From JBFJKD01 sp041601945 (GTDB taxonomy: Bacteria; Pseudomonadota; Gammaproteobacteria; Pseudomonadales; Porticoccaceae), in NCBI GenBank assembly GCA_041601945.1, contig JBFIHG010000002.1, positions 1 through 64,000 of the forward strand: a stretch of DNA of 64,000 bases, given 5' to 3'. Shown piece by piece: positions 44,285 to 53,711 of the stretch. Every line of letters begins with the position of its first letter. Positions within the stretch are counted from its first letter, which is position 1. Made by a program: the position numbers and the translations under genes. The notes beneath the pieces were generated by a model. The model had not been told where the DNA came from. It did no database searches and was given only the letters and a program-made list of their open reading frames with translations.

Positions 44285-45216
44285 CCCACCCCGCACCCGC
44301 CGACGCCCTGGATCGGCGCGCATTAGCACGACGCCTGACCCAGGCACTGGAAGCCAGCGCGCACCAATCCCTGGCGAGTTTCGGGGAGGCCCGTCATGGC
44401 TATACCCCACGCATTGGCATCACCGGAGCGCCGGGCGCGGGTAAAAGCACCCTGATCGACCAGTTAGCCCTGCGTCGCATCGAACGCTACGACCCCGTAA
44501 CGGGGCGCATGGCCGTGCTCGCCATTGATCCGAGTAGCCCGCTCTCCCGAGGTTCGATCCTCGGGGATCGGATACGTATGGCAAAAGTGGCTGGCGACCC
44601 GCGGTTTTATATTCGCTCTGTCCCCAGCCGTCGCTCCCAGGACGGTTTATGCGACAACGTCGCAGATTTACTGCTGGTACTGGAAGGCTACCGCTTCGAC
44701 GAAATTCTGCTGGAAACCGTCGGCGTTGGCCAGGCGGAGTATGCGGTGCGCAATCAGGTCGACACCGTGGTGCTCATCATTCCACCCAACGCCGGGGATA
44801 CCGTGCAAGCCATGAAAGCCGGTATCGTAGAAATTGCGGACATTATCGTTATCAACAAAAGTGACTTGCCGGAGGCCGACAAAGCACGCCTCGAACTGAG
44901 CGCGATTATCGAGCGCCACGCTTATTCTGCGACAGACTGGCAACCCAGGGTGCTGATGGTGTCTGCGCTTGCGGGGACGGGGATAGATGAGCTGCACGAT
45001 GCCATTGACGCACACCAGCTCTGGGTGCGCCGCACTAAATCCGCGGATCAGGTGCGTCGCGAACGCGCTCGCCACCACGTCGAAAGTTTGCTGGAGCGCA
45101 GTCTGCGCACCCATATTAGCAATGCCGAAGCGGCGTTGTTTGAACAGTCACTGGGAGACGCCTTTCAGGCTCTGGCTAAACGCCTCGCCGCGGATGCGGG
45201 GCAGACAGACAATTGA
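44281..45216 (+). CDS. meaB: MeaB/ArgK-type GTPase, mutase chaperone
   Basis: A 311-residue G3E GTPase that gates cofactor loading and protects acyl-CoA mutases from inactivation. P-loop GAPGAGKST at 49-57, DPSSPLSRGSILGDRIRM, the switch region ETVGVGQAE and NKSD are all present, with a C-terminal dimerisation arm. It is the last gene of the iclR operon and supports the call of a working B12 mutase here. It is convergent with cysC 45 bp away. Confidence 0.95.
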   Translation: MTHPAPADALDRRALARRLTQALEASAHQSLASFGEARHGYTPRIGITGAPGAGKSTLIDQLALRRIERYDPVTGRMAVLAIDPSSPLSRGSILGDRIRMAKVAGDPRFYIRSVPSRRSQDGLCDNVADLLLVLEGYRFDEILLETVGVGQAEYAVRNQVDTVVLIIPPNAGDTVQAMKAGIVEIADIIVINKSDLPEADKARLELSAIIERHAYSATDWQPRVLMVSALAGTGIDELHDAIDAHQLWVRRTKSADQVRRERARHHVESLLERSLRTHISNAEAALFEQSLGDAFQALAKRLAADAGQTDN

Positions 45217-45261
45217 TAATGCAAATATCGACCGCCAAGACAACCCGTTTGGGCAGGCAAC

Positions 45262-45855
45262 TTATATAAACCCGCGCTGGGTCAGATAGACGAGTAACTG
45301 CCCTACGCAGGTGGCGATGTCGTTACTCCCCGCGTCGACCACAATTTCCGGCGCCTCGGGGGGTTCGTAGGCGGAATCGATACCGGTAAAGTTGGGTATT
45401 TCTCCGGCGCGCGCTTTCTTATACAGACCTTTGGGATCCCGCTGTTCGCACACATCCAGCGCTGTCGCGACGTGCACTTCGATAAATTCCTGATCTTCCA
45501 CCAGATCGCGAGCAAGTTGGCGCTCGACGCGAAACGGAGAAATAAAGGCCGTCATTACAATCAGGCCGGCGTCCACGAACAACTTCGCGGCTTCACCGAT
45601 GCGGCGAATATTTTCCACCCGATCGGCGTCACTAAACCCCAGATCCCGGTTCAAACCATGGCGTACATTGTCGCCATCGAGCAGATAACAATGGTGTCCT
45701 TTTTCAAACAGCGCCCGCTCCAGCGCATTGGCCAGGGTGGACTTGCCAGCACCACTCAGACCGGTAAACCAGATCACGCAGGGTTTCTGCTGCTTACGCT
45801 GCGCCCGTTCCTGCTTTGAAACCACTGCGTCGTGCCAGGTCAGGTTACTGCTCAT
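45262..45855 (-). CDS. cysC: Adenylylsulfate kinase
   Basis: Phosphorylates APS to PAPS; 197 residues from the ATG before SSNLTWHDAVV (the open frame begins five codons earlier). P-loop GLSGAGKST, then DGDNVRHGLNRDLGFS, AFISPFR and the KGLYKKARAGEIPNFTGIDS lid region are standard. It stands alone, without cysDN or cysH, between the mutase operon and ssb, so it may supply PAPS for sulfation or serve assimilation encoded elsewhere. Confidence 0.94.
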   Translation of the reverse strand: MSSNLTWHDAVVSKQERAQRKQQKPCVIWFTGLSGAGKSTLANALERALFEKGHHCYLLDGDNVRHGLNRDLGFSDADRVENIRRIGEAAKLFVDAGLIVMTAFISPFRVERQLARDLVEDQEFIEVHVATALDVCEQRDPKGLYKKARAGEIPNFTGIDSAYEPPEAPEIVVDAGSNDIATCVGQLLVYLTQRGFI

Positions 45856-45888
45856 AACGGTGTCCAGCAACGTTGTTCAGCCGCCCGG

Positions 45889-46392
45889 TCAAAACGGGAT
45901 ATCGTCGTCAAAATTGTCGAAACCACCACCCGAGCCACCCCCGCTGGGGCCACCGCCCGCATCACTTGCCGCACCCGCATCATCGTAATTGCTCGCGGCG
46001 GAGGATTGCTTGCCAGCGCCTTGTGATGGGTAACCACCCGCACCCTGATCCTGCCCACCACGACTATCCAGCATCTGCATCTCATTGGCGACGATTTCAG
46101 TGGTGTAGCGTTTGACGCCATCCTTCTCCCATTCACGGGTACGCAACGCGCCTTCAATATAAACTTTGCTGCCCTTTTTGAGATATTCTCCGGCAATTTC
46201 CGCCAGACGGTTGAAAAACACCACGCGATGCCACTCGGTGCGTTCCTGTTGCTGGCCGGTATTCTTGTCCTTCCATGATTCACTGGTCGCGAGGGTGAGG
46301 TTGGTCACCGCGCCGCCGGAAGGTAAGTACCGGGTTTCCGGGTCTCTACCCAGATTACCGATCAGAATAACTTTGTTGATGCCCCGCGCCAT
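45889..46392 (-). CDS. ssb: Single-stranded DNA-binding protein
   Basis: 167 residues. ARGINKVILIGNLGRDPETRY starts the OB fold, which includes TEWHRVVFFNRLAEI and KVYIEGALRTREW; a Gly-rich linker leads to the acidic tip DDDIPF that binds repair and replication partners. The ATG has GGGAG at good spacing; the frame is open 48 codons further upstream without meaning. It follows the MFS gene on the same strand, with uvrA divergent beyond, as in Pseudomonas. I saw no SOS box before it. Confidence 0.97.
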   Translation of the reverse strand: MARGINKVILIGNLGRDPETRYLPSGGAVTNLTLATSESWKDKNTGQQQERTEWHRVVFFNRLAEIAGEYLKKGSKVYIEGALRTREWEKDGVKRYTTEIVANEMQMLDSRGGQDQGAGGYPSQGAGKQSSAASNYDDAGAASDAGGGPSGGGSGGGFDNFDDDIPF

Positions 46393-46471
46393 GACCCGCT
46401 CCCGTCGATTATTGTTGCCGTAAATACGCCGAGAGTTTAACCCCTCGCGAAAGGCAAAGCCAATGCTCCGC

Positions 46472-47830
46472 TCAGCTGCTCGCCATCGGGCGTCCCAGCA
46501 CGGCTTCGAAATGCGCACGGTCGAAACTCTGTTCATCGACCTTGATGTAAATCAGCTTCTGTTCCGGAATATTAATGATATCCCGGACCCCCGCCACCAC
46601 CCCCACAAAGCGCGACGAATCCAGGCTCTCGCCGTTGTCCATCGCCAGGGTCATGCTGCGCAGGTGGCGCGGTGCGCCCATGCTCGAAGCCACCACCAAC
46701 CAGATTACCGCACCCAACAACGACAGAGCGAACACCGCCTGTAAGCCAAAATAATGCGCAGCCGCTCCGCCCGCCAACCCACCGCAAAATGCACCGAAAA
46801 ACTGGCAGCTGGAATACACGCCCATGGCGGTTCCCTTGACACCCGCCGGACTCTGTTTGCTCAGCAACGACGGCAACGACGCTTCCAGTAAATTAAACGC
46901 CATAAAGAACAGCAGCAGGCCTACGAAGGTTTGCAGCAGGGTGGAGCCACCCATCAATAACACCGCTTCCGCGGCAATCAGCACGGCCACCGCGCCCACG
47001 AAAACCGGTTTCATTTTGCGTCGCGTTTCACCGTACCAGAGAAACGGCACCATCAACGCAAAGCCACCGCCCATGGTAGCCAGATACAGCCACCAGTGTT
47101 GACTACGGGGGAAGCCCACCACCTGTTCGAGTATTACCGGCACCGCCACCCAGGTAGCCATCTGGGCGAAGTGCAGGACAAAAATGCCGAGATTTAAGCG
47201 GTTTAATTCGCGGTCGCCAAGCACAACCCCTATCATTTTGGGCACCGGTATCACCGCCTGTCCCGAGACCTGAGAGTGGGGATTGGGCAATCCCGCCACC
47301 ACCGCGATCCCCACCAGACCGAGTCCTACGGTGATCCAGAAAATGGCAGACAAACCCCAAAAACTGGCCACCACCGGCCCGAGGATCATCGCAATCGCAA
47401 AGGACGCACCGATGCTACCCCCCACCGCCGCCATGGCTTTGGTGCGATTTTGCTCCCGGGTCAAATCAGACAACAGCGCCATAATAACGCTGGAGACCGC
47501 GCCCGTTCCCTGTAAGGCTCGACCGATAATCATCCAGAACATGGAATCCGCCAGCGCCGCAATCACACTGCCAACGATAAATAGCAGCATCCCCGCCATT
47601 AATATCGGCTTGCGCCCGAGACGGTCCGACAGCAGGCCAAACGGAATCTGCAACAACCCCTGGGTTAGCCCATAGATGCCGAGTGCGACGCCCACCCAGA
47701 ACGTGGAGCTGCCCGCGTACTGCGGCGCGAACAGTGCCAGCACCGGCAAGACCATAAACAAGCCCAGCATGCGGGTCGCGTACAGAAAAACCAGAGCCAG
47801 TAACGAGCGTGTTTCGAAGCGATTGAACAT
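46472..47830 (-). CDS. MFS transporter, YajR-like with C-terminal soluble domain
   Basis: 452 residues with twelve predicted membrane spans. LSDRLGRKPILMAG is the MFS motif A loop and TGAVSSVIMALLSDLTREQNRTKA the following region. After the last span a soluble tail (about 40 residues: RFVGVVAGVRDIINIPEQKL, ending in ...AVLGRP) resembles the small ferredoxin-like YAM domain of YajR. Likely a proton-driven exporter; substrate unknown. Start at MFNRFETRS; the frame is open 20 codons earlier. The MFS-ssb / uvrA arrangement is conserved in Pseudomonas. Confidence 0.88.
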   Translation of the reverse strand: MFNRFETRSLLALVFLYATRMLGLFMVLPVLALFAPQYAGSSTFWVGVALGIYGLTQGLLQIPFGLLSDRLGRKPILMAGMLLFIVGSVIAALADSMFWMIIGRALQGTGAVSSVIMALLSDLTREQNRTKAMAAVGGSIGASFAIAMILGPVVASFWGLSAIFWITVGLGLVGIAVVAGLPNPHSQVSGQAVIPVPKMIGVVLGDRELNRLNLGIFVLHFAQMATWVAVPVILEQVVGFPRSQHWWLYLATMGGGFALMVPFLWYGETRRKMKPVFVGAVAVLIAAEAVLLMGGSTLLQTFVGLLLFFMAFNLLEASLPSLLSKQSPAGVKGTAMGVYSSCQFFGAFCGGLAGGAAAHYFGLQAVFALSLLGAVIWLVVASSMGAPRHLRSMTLAMDNGESLDSSRFVGVVAGVRDIINIPEQKLIYIKVDEQSFDRAHFEAVLGRPMASS

Positions 47831-48091
47831 ATTGTTTGAGGACTGCCGTGGACACTGTAAAAAGTGGGCGCGATTATATGGCAATTTCACGGTCGGCGCT
47901 TAGCTTACCGCGCCAGGCAAACCTTGAATGGCGCCAGAGTAGCAAGCGTTTGCCCCTCAGATAATTGCGCTGCCATCTGTACAGGACATTCCGACAGCCT
48001 TTAACTGGCAGCGCCCGTTCAGCCCGCGTAGAATGGATGGCTTTTCCAACCACCTAGCCAGCCGCCAAGCTGCAACCAGACCGCGAGTATT

Positions 48092-50959
48092 ATGGACTTC
48101 ATCAGTGTACGCGGGGCGCGCACCCACAATCTGAAAAATATTGATCTCGACCTGCCGCGGGAAAAGTTGATCGTCATTACCGGCCTGTCGGGGTCAGGCA
48201 AATCATCGCTGGCTTTCGACACCCTGTACGCCGAGGGCCAACGACGCTACGTGGAGTCCCTGTCGGCCTACGCCCGCCAGTTTCTGTCGATGATGGAAAA
48301 ACCCGACGTGGACCATATCGAAGGCTTGTCACCGGCTATTTCCATCGAACAAAAATCCACCTCCCACAATCCGCGCTCCACGGTCGGTACCATCACCGAA
48401 ATCTACGACTACCTGCGCCTGCTGTACGCCCGGGTCGGCGAGCCGCGTTGCCCGGACCACGGCGAACCATTGGCCGCACAGACCATTAGCCAGATGGTAG
48501 ATCAGGTGTTGGCCCTCGACGACGACACGCGCCTGTTGTTGCTGGCGCCGCTGATTCGCGAGCGCAAGGGCGAACACCTGCACGTGTTTACCCATCTGCG
48601 CGCCCAGGGGTTTATTCGCGCACGGGTCGATGGTCAGGTCTACGAACTCGATGATATGCCGGAACTGGAAAAAAATAAAAAACACACCATCGAAGTGGTG
48701 GTCGATCGGATCAAGGTGCGGGCCGATCTGGCGCTACGCCTGGCGGAATCCTTTGCCACCGCCCTCGACCTGTCCGAAGGACTGGCCATTATTCATTTTC
48801 TGGATGGCGAACAGCCGGACAAAGCGTTCTCCGCGCGCTTTGCCTGCCCGGTGTGTAACTACAGCATCAACGAGCTGGAACCGCGTATTTTTTCGTTCAA
48901 CAATCCCTCGGGCGCCTGCCCCGGCTGCGACGGCCTCGGCGTAAAACAATTTTTTGATATCGACCGCGTTGTCCAGCACCCGGAAGCGACCATCTCCCAG
49001 GGGGCGATTCGCGGTTGGGACCGGCGCAACCTGTTCTACTTCAATATGCTCACCTCTCTGGCGGAACACTACGGCTTCGATATCGACGCCCCGTTCAAGC
49101 AATTATCCCAAGCACATCAGCAGCGGATTCTGTTTGGCAGCGGCAAGGAAGAAATCACTTTTAATTACGTCAATGAACGGGGCTCGGTGTTCACCCGTAC
49201 CCACACCTTTGAAGGCATTATCCCCAATATGGAGCGGCGCTACCGGGAAACCGAGTCGCAAACCGTGCGCGAGGAGCTGACGCGTTTTGTCAACACACGC
49301 CAGTGTCCGGACTGCGGCGGCCATCGGCTTAACAAGGCAGCCCGCCATGTGTTTGTGGACGAACGGACCCTGCCGGAAATTACCGCCCTGTCCGTAGGCG
49401 CCCTCGCCGAGTATTACCAGCAACTGGACATTGCCGGACGCCCCGGGGAAATCGCCAGGAAAATTCTGGTAGAAATCCACAATCGCCTGCGCTTTCTGGT
49501 GGATGTGGGGCTCAATTATCTGACCCTCGATCGCAGCGCCGAAACCCTGTCTGGCGGGGAAGCCCAGCGTATCCGTCTGGCCAGCCAAATTGGCGCTGGC
49601 CTGGTGGGCGTTATGTACATCCTCGACGAACCCTCCATCGGTTTGCACCAGCGCGACAACGAACGTCTGTTAAGGACCCTTACCCGACTGCGAGATCTGG
49701 GCAACACGGTCATTGTGGTAGAACACGATGAAGAGGCGATCCGCGCCGCCGACCACATTATCGACATCGGCCCCGGCGCAGGCGTGCACGGCGGTCAGAT
49801 TCTGGCCCAGGGGCTGGTAAAGGACATTGTCGCCTGCAAGGCATCCCTGACCGGCGCTTATCTGTCCGGCAAAGCATGCATAACTGGCCCGGCGACGCGC
49901 ACGCCACGGGACAGCGATAAATTACTGCAAATCACCGGCGCCACCGGCAATAACCTGCAACATGTCGATCTCGATATTCCCATCGGCCTGTTTACCTGTA
50001 TCACCGGGGTGTCGGGGTCCGGTAAATCCACCCTGATCAACGAAACCCTGTACCCGCTGGCGGCAACCGCATTGAATAAGGCGACCACCCTCAAGGCGGC
50101 CAGCCACAAAACCGTTGCCGGGCTGGAGTATCTGGACAAGTGTGTCGACATCGACCAGAGTCCCATCGGCCGCACCCCGCGCTCTAATCCTGCCACCTAC
50201 ACCGGTATTTTTACCCCCATTCGCGAATTGTTCGCTGCCACGCAGGAAGCCCGCTCCCGGGGTTACAAACCGGGACGCTTCAGCTTTAACGTCAAGGGCG
50301 GTCGCTGCGAGGCGTGCCAGGGGGACGGCGTAACTCGAGTGGAAATGCACTTTCTACCGGATGTCTACGTCACCTGCGATGTGTGCAAGGGCATGCGCTA
50401 TAACCGGGAAACCCTGGAGATTCGCTACAAGGGTAAAACCATTCACCAACTGCTGGACATGACCATCGAAGATGCCCGTCAGTTTTTCGACCCAGTGCCG
50501 AGTGTCGCCACCAAACTACAAACCCTGATCGACGTAGGTCTGTCCTACATCAAGCTCGGGCAGTCGGCGACTACCCTGTCTGGCGGCGAGGCACAGCGGG
50601 TCAAACTGTCCCGGGAGCTGTCCAAGCGCGACACCGGGCGCACCCTGTACATTCTCGACGAACCCACCACCGGCCTGCATTTTCACGATATCCAGCAACT
50701 ATTAAACGTGTTGCACCGCTTTCGCGACCACGGCAACACCGTGGTCGTTATCGAGCACAACCTGGACGTTATCAAGACTGCCGACTGGGTGATCGACCTG
50801 GGCCCCGAGGGCGGTAGCGGCGGTGGCCAGATTATCGCCCAGGGCACACCGGAGCAGGTCGCAGCGACTGGGGGATCGCATACCGGCCATTTTCTGAAAG
50901 AATTGCTGAAAAAACCGGCACGCAAAAAAACCGTGCGCAAAAAAACCGCAAAAAAGTAG
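48092..50959 (+). CDS. uvrA: Excinuclease ABC subunit A
   Basis: DNA-damage sensor of nucleotide excision repair; 955 residues. Two ABC ATPase units: Walker A GLSGSGKSSLAF and GVSGSGKSTLIN, signatures LSGGEAQRI and LSGGEAQRVKL. Zinc-binding CPVC...CPGC and CEACQGDGV...CDVCKGMRY are present. The C-terminus carries a basic KKPARKKTVRKKTAKK tail. Divergent from the MFS-ssb pair. No convincing LexA operator lies upstream, in contrast to recA here. Confidence 0.97.
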   Translation: MDFISVRGARTHNLKNIDLDLPREKLIVITGLSGSGKSSLAFDTLYAEGQRRYVESLSAYARQFLSMMEKPDVDHIEGLSPAISIEQKSTSHNPRSTVGTITEIYDYLRLLYARVGEPRCPDHGEPLAAQTISQMVDQVLALDDDTRLLLLAPLIRERKGEHLHVFTHLRAQGFIRARVDGQVYELDDMPELEKNKKHTIEVVVDRIKVRADLALRLAESFATALDLSEGLAIIHFLDGEQPDKAFSARFACPVCNYSINELEPRIFSFNNPSGACPGCDGLGVKQFFDIDRVVQHPEATISQGAIRGWDRRNLFYFNMLTSLAEHYGFDIDAPFKQLSQAHQQRILFGSGKEEITFNYVNERGSVFTRTHTFEGIIPNMERRYRETESQTVREELTRFVNTRQCPDCGGHRLNKAARHVFVDERTLPEITALSVGALAEYYQQLDIAGRPGEIARKILVEIHNRLRFLVDVGLNYLTLDRSAETLSGGEAQRIRLASQIGAGLVGVMYILDEPSIGLHQRDNERLLRTLTRLRDLGNTVIVVEHDEEAIRAADHIIDIGPGAGVHGGQILAQGLVKDIVACKASLTGAYLSGKACITGPATRTPRDSDKLLQITGATGNNLQHVDLDIPIGLFTCITGVSGSGKSTLINETLYPLAATALNKATTLKAASHKTVAGLEYLDKCVDIDQSPIGRTPRSNPATYTGIFTPIRELFAATQEARSRGYKPGRFSFNVKGGRCEACQGDGVTRVEMHFLPDVYVTCDVCKGMRYNRETLEIRYKGKTIHQLLDMTIEDARQFFDPVPSVATKLQTLIDVGLSYIKLGQSATTLSGGEAQRVKLSRELSKRDTGRTLYILDEPTTGLHFHDIQQLLNVLHRFRDHGNTVVVIEHNLDVIKTADWVIDLGPEGGSGGGQIIAQGTPEQVAATGGSHTGHFLKELLKKPARKKTVRKKTAKK

Positions 50960-51046
50960 GGCCAACATGCATCTGGCGCGCCGAGTTTTCCGGCAAATGC
51001 AGACCCGCATCTTTCTGTTTCACCGGCACTGTGGCACCATCCCTTC

Positions 51047-52300
51047 ATGAAAATTTTTAGTGTCGGCGGCGCGGTGCGCGACAAATTGCTCGGCCTTCCC
51101 GTCAAGGATCGGGACTGGGTAGTGGTTGGCGCCACACCACAGCAGATGCTGGACCAGGGCTATCGTCCGGTCGGCAAGGATTTCCCTGTTTACCTGCACC
51201 CGCGCACCGCTGAGGAATACGCCCTCGCCCGCACCGAACGCAAAAGCGGCAAAGGCCACACGGCGTTTCAGTTCACCAGTGATCCGGGCATCACCCTGGA
51301 AGAGGATCTGGCGCGCCGGGATCTCACGATTAATGCCATCGCCGAAGATCACAACGGCCAGTTGATCGACCCCTATGGCGGGCAACGGGATATGGCCGAC
51401 AAAGTTTTGCGCCATGTGTCGCCCGCATTCGCGGAAGATCCGTTGCGGGTATTGCGGGTCGCACGTTTCGCCGCCCGCTACCAGCATCTGGGCTTTCGCG
51501 TGGCGGACGAGACCCTGGCCCTGATGACCTCGTTAACCGCTAGCGGCGAGCTCGAAGATCTTTCCGCGGAACGCGTCTGGCAGGAAACCGAACGCGCACT
51601 GAGTGAGACATCACCGCGTACCTACATCGAAGTACTGCGCGCATGCGGCGCGCTACGCACGCTGTTTCCGGAAGTCGATCAGCTATTTGGCGTACCCCAA
51701 CGCGCGGACTATCACCCGGAAGTTGACACTGGACTGCACATTTTGCTGGCACTCGACCAGGCGACCGCGCTCAGCAATAGCGCCGCCGTGCGCTTCGCCG
51801 TGTTGGTACACGATCTCGGCAAAGGCATCACCCCGGCGGATATCCTGCCCCGCCACATCGGTCACGAGGAAGGCGGCGTACCGTTGGTGAACCAGGTTTG
51901 CGACCGCTTGCGGGTACCGCAACGCTACCGGCAACTGGCGGTCGCGGTGACCCGTTATCATCTGTTGTGCCATAAAATTGAAGGCCTGCGACCGGCCACA
52001 ATTTTGAAAATTCTCAAAGGACTGGATGCCTTTCGTCAGCCGGATAACATGGCACAATTTTTATTGGCCTGCGAGGCAGACGCCAGGGGGCGCACCGGCT
52101 TTGCAGATCGCCCCTACCCATCGGCGGCCTGGTTAAATGCCGCGTTTGCCGCCGTGCGAGATATTTCCGCACAGGAATTTGTCGAGCGCGGCCTGACCGG
52201 AGGCGCAATCGGTAAAGCCCTGGATACAAGGCGTCTGGAAATGCTCGTCGCCTTCAAGGCCTCAGGCCCCGCCGCCACCCGCGCGGAACCCAATTGCTAG
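51047..52300 (+). CDS. cca: CCA tRNA nucleotidyltransferase with HD domain
   Basis: Adds or repairs the 3' CCA of tRNAs; 417 residues. The nucleotidyltransferase head has SVGGAVRD, the DRDWVVVG (DxD) metal site, LARRDLTINAIA and EDPLRVLRVARFAARY. The C-terminal HD phosphohydrolase domain has HDLGKG and HIGHEEGG, as in the E. coli enzyme with 2',3'-cyclic phosphodiesterase activity. The stop overlaps the next gene's start. Confidence 0.96.
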   Translation: MKIFSVGGAVRDKLLGLPVKDRDWVVVGATPQQMLDQGYRPVGKDFPVYLHPRTAEEYALARTERKSGKGHTAFQFTSDPGITLEEDLARRDLTINAIAEDHNGQLIDPYGGQRDMADKVLRHVSPAFAEDPLRVLRVARFAARYQHLGFRVADETLALMTSLTASGELEDLSAERVWQETERALSETSPRTYIEVLRACGALRTLFPEVDQLFGVPQRADYHPEVDTGLHILLALDQATALSNSAAVRFAVLVHDLGKGITPADILPRHIGHEEGGVPLVNQVCDRLRVPQRYRQLAVAVTRYHLLCHKIEGLRPATILKILKGLDAFRQPDNMAQFLLACEADARGRTGFADRPYPSAAWLNAAFAAVRDISAQEFVERGLTGGAIGKALDTRRLEMLVAFKASGPAATRAEPNC

Positions 52301-53040
52301 CCGACACGGCGCCCGTCGCATTGGTCACCGGTGCCGCGCGCCGCATCGGTGCCGCCATCACCCGAACGTTACACAGCGCAGGCTACCGCATCGTGCTGCA
52401 CTACCATCAGTCTGCGCGGGAAGCACAGGGTCTGTGTGACGAACTTAATCGACGCACGGCCGATTCCGCGACGCTCCTGCGCGCCGATTTAACCGACATG
52501 CAGGCCGTGCGCAACCTCGCCTGCGACGCGTTGGCGTGCTGGGGCCGAGTGAATGTGCTGGTTAACAACGCATCTACCTTTTATCCGACGCCATTAGCCC
52601 AGGCCGACGAACACCAATGGCAGGATTTACTGGGTAGCAATTTGCAGGGGCCTTATTTTTTGTGTCAGGCGCTCGCCGACAGCTTAACCGCGCAACGGGG
52701 GGTCATTATTAATATCGCCGACATACACGCCCGCCAGCCCCTCGCCAACCATAGTATTTATTGCATTGCCAAAGCGGGCAACACCATGCTCACCAAATCC
52801 CTGGCGCGGGATCTGGCACCCTGCGTGCGGGTTAACGGCATCGCACCCGGAGCGATCCTGTGGCCGGAAAACGCCGACCAACTTTCGCCAAAGGCCCGTG
52901 ACAATATTCTTGCAACTGTACCCCTTGGACACCTGGGCAGTGTCGACGATATTGCACAAACCGCGTTGTTTTTAATCAAAGACGCGACCTACATCACCGG
53001 ACAGATCATCGCCGTAGATGGCGGAAAACACCTTTCCTGA
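52294..53040 (+). CDS. Pteridine reductase-type short-chain dehydrogenase
   Basis: A 248-residue SDR. The cofactor motif is TGAARRIG, i.e. TGxxxRxG, typical of pteridine reductases and FolM rather than the common TGxxxGxG. NNAS, the YCIAKAG (YxxxK) catalytic pair and the C-terminal YITGQIIAVDGGKHLS complete the fold. Probably reduces dihydropteridines such as dihydromonapterin; folK and folB lie 0.7 kb downstream on the other strand. The start is TTG overlapping the end of cca by seven bases. Confidence 0.82.
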   Translation: MLADTAPVALVTGAARRIGAAITRTLHSAGYRIVLHYHQSAREAQGLCDELNRRTADSATLLRADLTDMQAVRNLACDALACWGRVNVLVNNASTFYPTPLAQADEHQWQDLLGSNLQGPYFLCQALADSLTAQRGVIINIADIHARQPLANHSIYCIAKAGNTMLTKSLARDLAPCVRVNGIAPGAILWPENADQLSPKARDNILATVPLGHLGSVDDIAQTALFLIKDATYITGQIIAVDGGKHLS

Positions 53041-53101
53041 TGGTAATTCCCGAGCGCGCTTGACCTGTATCAACCCCCGCAGGCAAAAACCTTCTGTCAC
53101 C

Positions 53102-53130
53102 CTTGAAATGGCACCAATAACCCCTAAATT
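53102..53130 (+). promoter_or_regulatory. Predicted RpoH (sigma32) promoter of the small heat-shock gene
   Basis: CTTGAA, 13 bp, CCCCTAAATT closely follow the heat-shock consensus CTTGAA-N13-15-CCCCATnT. Expected start near 53137, about 40 nt before the hsp20 ATG. Confidence 0.75.
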
Positions 53131-53177
53131 GAGTAGTGCAAACGCACAAAGTAACCCAACCAAGGAGGTTAACCATT

Positions 53178-53606
53178 ATGAATCTTATACCCAGAAACAA
53201 TGTGTTCGATATCGACCGGTTGTTTGAGGATTTTTGGACGCCGGTGGCCAAGGGCGAACTTGCGGAAAAAAGTTTTTTCTCCCCGCGGGTGGATATCAAG
53301 GAACTGGATGACCATTACGAAATTACCGCGGAGCTGCCTGGCGTTGACAAAAAAGATGTCGACATCAGTCTGACCGACGGTATATTGACCATTACCGCCG
53401 AATGTACCAAGGAAGAAAAAGAGGAGAAAAAAGGCAAGGTTATTCGCCAGGAGCGGCGCTATGGCAAGTACCTGCGCAGTTTCAACCTGGGCGGCAACGT
53501 GCACGAGGAAGATATCACGGCGTCGTTCAAGGACGGTGTACTGTCTGTCAAAGCGCCGAAAATTCCGGAGCCCTCGCCCAAACAACGGCGTATCGAAGTG
53601 CATTGA
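53178..53606 (+). CDS. Hsp20 small heat-shock protein
   Basis: A 142-residue holdase chaperone. The alpha-crystallin domain spans about 35-130 (FFSPRVDIKELDDHYEITAE, LPGVDKKDVDIS, and the closing SFKDGVLSVKAPK), with the C-terminal I-x-I-like KIPEPSPKQRRIEVH. The start has an extended AAGGAGGTT ribosome site at correct spacing; the frame is open 14 codons upstream, before the predicted transcript start. It is transcribed alone from a heat-shock-type promoter. Confidence 0.93.
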   Translation: MNLIPRNNVFDIDRLFEDFWTPVAKGELAEKSFFSPRVDIKELDDHYEITAELPGVDKKDVDISLTDGILTITAECTKEEKEEKKGKVIRQERRYGKYLRSFNLGGNVHEEDITASFKDGVLSVKAPKIPEPSPKQRRIEVH

Positions 53607-53711
53607 CACTGAGCGCTACTGTAGCAGCCAAGTTAAGTGCGGCGAAAGTCCTGCTTTCGCCGTACTGTTTACCGCGTGCCGAGGGTAACCACGAAAGTCG
53701 CGGCCGACGTT

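Noticed and set aside
47970..47984. CTGCCATCTGTACAG upstream of uvrA as an SOS box
   Set aside because: Spacing between CTG and CAG is nine, not ten, and the interior is not the TA-rich type. Not reported as a LexA site.
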